A stretch of 64,000 nucleotides of DNA. Origin: Phocoena phocoena (taxonomy: Eukaryota > Chordata > Mammalia > Artiodactyla > Phocoenidae). The stretch is from positions 88,911,168 through 88,975,167 of the forward strand of contig NC_089220.1 of assembly GCF_963924675.1 (NCBI RefSeq), read 5' to 3'. Every line of letters starts with the position of its first letter. The stretch's first letter is position 1. Positions 61,430-64,000 of this stretch are shown here, in pieces. The notes beneath the pieces were generated by a model. The model made no database searches and was not told where the DNA came from. It saw only the letters and a program-made list of their open reading frames with translations. A program made the translations under genes and the position numbers.

Positions 61430-61785
61430 GCCTATGTTTAGTTGTCCAGCATATATTCTCTAGGCCATTGACTAAATGCTACTCATCTTTCAGACCCATC
61501 TCAAAATTTTACATCCCCAGATAGCACCCATGTTTGTAATATAGTACTTGCTTTTGAACTCCTGGGGAAATGTTTTTCTAAATTACTTAATTTGCCTTTA
61601 GCGTTAACTGCTGCACATTTTCTTTTCATATACATGTACCTTGTCTTTCCCACAGAACCATCTTTTCTTGAGGGCCAGGAACACATCCTTTATTTCTTCA
61701 TATGCCACATAGAACCTCAAATTATGCCCTGTAACTACTAGAAGCACAGCAGACACTCAATTATCAATTGATTACTTTAAAAGAT
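61430..61785 (+). mobile_element. L2 LINE 3' end, diverged
   Basis: 'atctttcagacccatctcaa', 'cttgagggccaggaacacat', 'cttcatatgccacatagaac' and the ending 'cagcagacactcaattatca' follow the L2 3' order. Confidence 0.65.
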
Positions 61786-62121
61786 CAATTTATACATATC
61801 AGCTATGTACCTGATTAAACTTGGACAAAAACAAGAAGATGCATATATCAGCCAAAAAAAAAACAATCTTTTTTTAAATTTAAAACCTCCTATAATGGAT
61901 AGCATTTTTTCTCCCAAAGTTTCACTGCTTCTGCTGTCACCCAAAATCTGAATCTTGGCTCTTTTCTGAGGACCTGTAGGTACCCAGGATATGAAAGGGG
62001 TATGTGAGATATCAGTTAGTTGATGCTGTTATCTAATGGAATACCAAAAAGAATGACAAATTTATCTGTAACCCCCACCTCCAAGGGCTATCATTCAAAA
62101 AGAAAGCTAAAGGAAAGAGCC
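61786..62121. other. No gene seen; single-copy
   Basis: AT-rich, A-tract at 61855-61864. No repeat family recognised. Confidence 0.4.
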
Positions 62122-62354
62122 AAAAAGGAAATATGGGGCTTCCCTGGTGGCGCAGTGGATGAGAGTCCGCCTGCCGATGCAGGGGACACGGGTTCGTGCC
62201 CCGGTCTGGGAGGATCCCACGTGCCGCGGAGCGGCTGGGCCCGTGAGCCATGGCCAGTGAGCCTGCGCGTCCGGAGCCTGTGCTCTGCAACGGGAGAGGC
62301 CACAACAGTGAGAGGCCCACGTACCGCAAAAAAAAAAAAAAAAAAGGAAATATG
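62122..62354 (+). mobile_element. CHR-type tRNA-derived SINE, young copy
   Basis: The body is 62136-62340: A-box-like TGGCGCAGTGG (62148-62158), B-box-like GGTTCGTGCC (62191-62200), family body, then an uninterrupted A tail. AAAAAGGAAATATG is perfectly duplicated at 62122-62135 and 62341-62354. The exact 14-base duplication and pure tail mark it as one of the youngest insertions here. Confidence 0.96.
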
Positions 62355-62833
62355 ATTGTCACTCTTACAACTTTTTCAAATGCCCCTCCTGGAAAGTAAG
62401 TTCTGAGGGGCGGGTTAAGGTGAGAAAGGAGACTAGGAAAGTTACTAACTAGAAGGAGTGAGAGTACCATCAGAGGTTCATGTAGTTGGTAGGGGAAGGA
62501 GGCATCCCGTGGAGACCCCGTTGTCCTCATAAAGAGGAATTGATAGAGGAGGAGCTAGGGTGGAAGGGAAGAGAGGTGGATTCTCAATAATGAAGGAAAA
62601 GTGGGCCTGAGCAATGACTGTCCTTTGTGCTGGGTGGAGGGAAGATTTGCCAACCTGGGGCACTAGAACCCTGACAGGAAGCCTCTGACATCAGCACAAA
62701 ACACATCCCCAGAACTGTATCTGGGGTTTCAGCCTATCTGAAATTGGTTTATCCTTTTTCTTCCATTAGATGGTACCCACTTCATAGATAGGAATCCTAT
62801 TTCCTAAGCCTCTGTTTCTGCTTAGCCTGGACC

Positions 62834-62835
<2 letters not shown>

Positions 62836-62870
<35 letters not shown>
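62836..62870. repeat. (TG)n microsatellite
   Basis: Pure TG repeat in single-copy sequence. Confidence 0.95.
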
Positions 62871-62874
<4 letters not shown>

Positions 62875-63883
62875 ACAATGCCATAATTTTAACTGGCATA
62901 TGTGTATACCCCTCAAAAGTTCATTGCTAAAAGACATTTTTGTCAATGAGAATGTATGTGTAGGTGGTTGTGCAGTGGTAGTGGAGATAGCAGAGACTGG
63001 TATTTAAAATACAAAATCTCCGGCAGGAAGGAGAAAATACTACTTCAGAGTTGTCTGCTTACAGCAAAGTTGGAAAGCCAAAAAATGTTGGCAGCAGGAC
63101 TTGCACACCTCACCAGTCCTCCCGGTACTCTACATGAGTGTTTTACACACTGTGGGTAGCAAGCCGTTAGTGACTCATGAAATCAATTAGAGGGCTACAT
63201 CTAGATTTAAAGAAATAAATTTAATAGTATATTCATTTACAATATACATTTAAAATGAAATAGAACAGAAAATGTCAGAATATGTTACACACTGTAAGAG
63301 TATTATTTAGTGAACTTTTTGTTATATAAAAGTATGTTCTGATTCATGATTTTTAAAAATGTACTACTTAATGAGGGTCATGGTCAAAAAAGTTTAAAAC
63401 TCACTGCCCTAAAGTATTGCAAGGCTTTCCTTGATTTAATTGGGCAATCTAGGATGAAGGATATGCTTTAATGGGTTGTGAATGCCACTTTTATCTAGTA
63501 GGAAAATACTTTTAAAAGACATAAAAACTACTAAGCAAATGAGAAAGAGCTTCCCTCACGGAAAAAAGAAGTGTGCGCAAAGGCAACGTCCTGGAGAAGC
63601 CATAGGCCATTGGGGGAGACAGTCAAATAATAAGCAATTGCCCTATGAGGTCTATCAATTATAACGTTGCTTATAATAGAAAGCTAATGGAAACAGCTTC
63701 AATGGCCCACAAATAAAAGCTTGATTAATATATGAGTACATATTTACAATCAAACATATCCAACCATTACACATGAAGGTAAGGATCTACATTTACTGGC
63801 TTAGAAAGATGGGTGTGAAATATTGTTGAGTAAACAATAAAAGCAGGTTATAAAAATAGTACAGTAGGCTCATTAGGAAGGAC
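62871..63883. other. No gene seen; single-copy
   Basis: AT-rich sequence. No repeat family or domain recognised. Confidence 0.4.
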
Positions 63884-64000
63884 CTTCAAGATGGCGGAGG
63901 AGGAGTAAGACATAGAGATCACCTTCCTCCCCACAGATACATCAGAAATACATCTACATGTGGAACAACTCCTACAGAGCACCTACTGAATGATGGCAGA
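63884..64000 (+). mobile_element. L1 5' UTR start, runs off the window
   Basis: 'accttcaagatggcggagga' with the YY1-like core AAGATGGCGG at 63888-63897, then 'gtaagacatagagatcacct', 'tacatcagaaatacatctac', 'gtggaacaactcctacagag', the usual opening of a cetartiodactyl L1. The element appears intact at its 5' end, so it may be full length beyond the edge. Different 5' UTR type from L1-A and L1-B. Confidence 0.88.

Noticed and set aside
1..64000. CRISPR array or bacterial/phage system
   Set aside because: The repeats are microsatellites, L1 units and SINEs; no regular short repeat-spacer pattern occurs, and the host is clearly a mammal.
1..64000. Endogenous retrovirus or LTR element
   Set aside because: I looked for paired LTRs and retroviral gag/pol-like frames and found none. 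All reverse transcriptase text is of L1 type.

Overview
The window reads as a piece of mammalian nuclear genome, most probably from a cetacean or a close relative. There is no compact gene packing, no bacterial or viral layout, and no intact protein-coding gene that I can support. The host call rests on several tRNA-derived SINEs beginning CTTCCCTGGTGGCGCAGTGG (the CHR family of whales and related cetartiodactyls), on L1 5' and 3' ends of the cetartiodactyl type, and on a mariner-type hairpin element of the kind known from cattle. Older MIR, L2 and MER2 copies are as expected for any placental mammal. Assignments are made by eye from recalled family features; no database was searched.

Layout. 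From 1 to about 27.1 kb almost every base is LINE-1, in nested layers. A near full-length L1 (called L1-A, 388-12849, flanked by CTAGTCTCTT at 378-387 and 12850-12859) was split inside its ORF2 by a second full-length L1 (L1-B, about 3927-9823). To the right lie older L1 pieces in both orientations (12.86-14.67 kb), a head-to-tail pair of young L1 3' ends (14.67-15.78 kb), and an old L1 (15.8-24.4 kb) whose 3' UTR is interrupted by L1-C (about 17966-23010) and again by a small L1 tail (23581-23898). A further old L1 with its own inserted tail runs to 27.15 kb. All L1 ORFs are broken. The reverse transcriptase FADD motif is mutated in L1-A (FADH) and L1-B (FAND) but kept in L1-C.

From 27.2 to 44.8 kb the sequence is mostly single-copy in appearance, with scattered MIR, L2 and two CHR SINEs. 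The one gene-derived item in the window is on the minus strand at about 28.1-28.9 kb: the C-terminal end of a particulate guanylate cyclase, closest by eye to NPR1, with a CGA-to-TGA change two codons before the ancestral stop and an apparent 3' UTR. A second LINE cluster (44.8-50.2 kb) includes an L1 with a 125-bp internally inverted segment, then a MER2 DNA transposon. The stretch from 50.5 to 64 kb is mainly unclassified or single-copy with SINEs, MIRs, L2 pieces, a mariner hairpin element at 60.54 kb, and the first 117 bases of another L1 5' UTR that runs off the right edge.

Nothing here works as a gene system. The interest lies in the insertion history, in a G-rich four-unit tandem repeat in the L1-A promoter region, in the mariner hairpin (a possible miRNA-type source), and in several small rearrangements.
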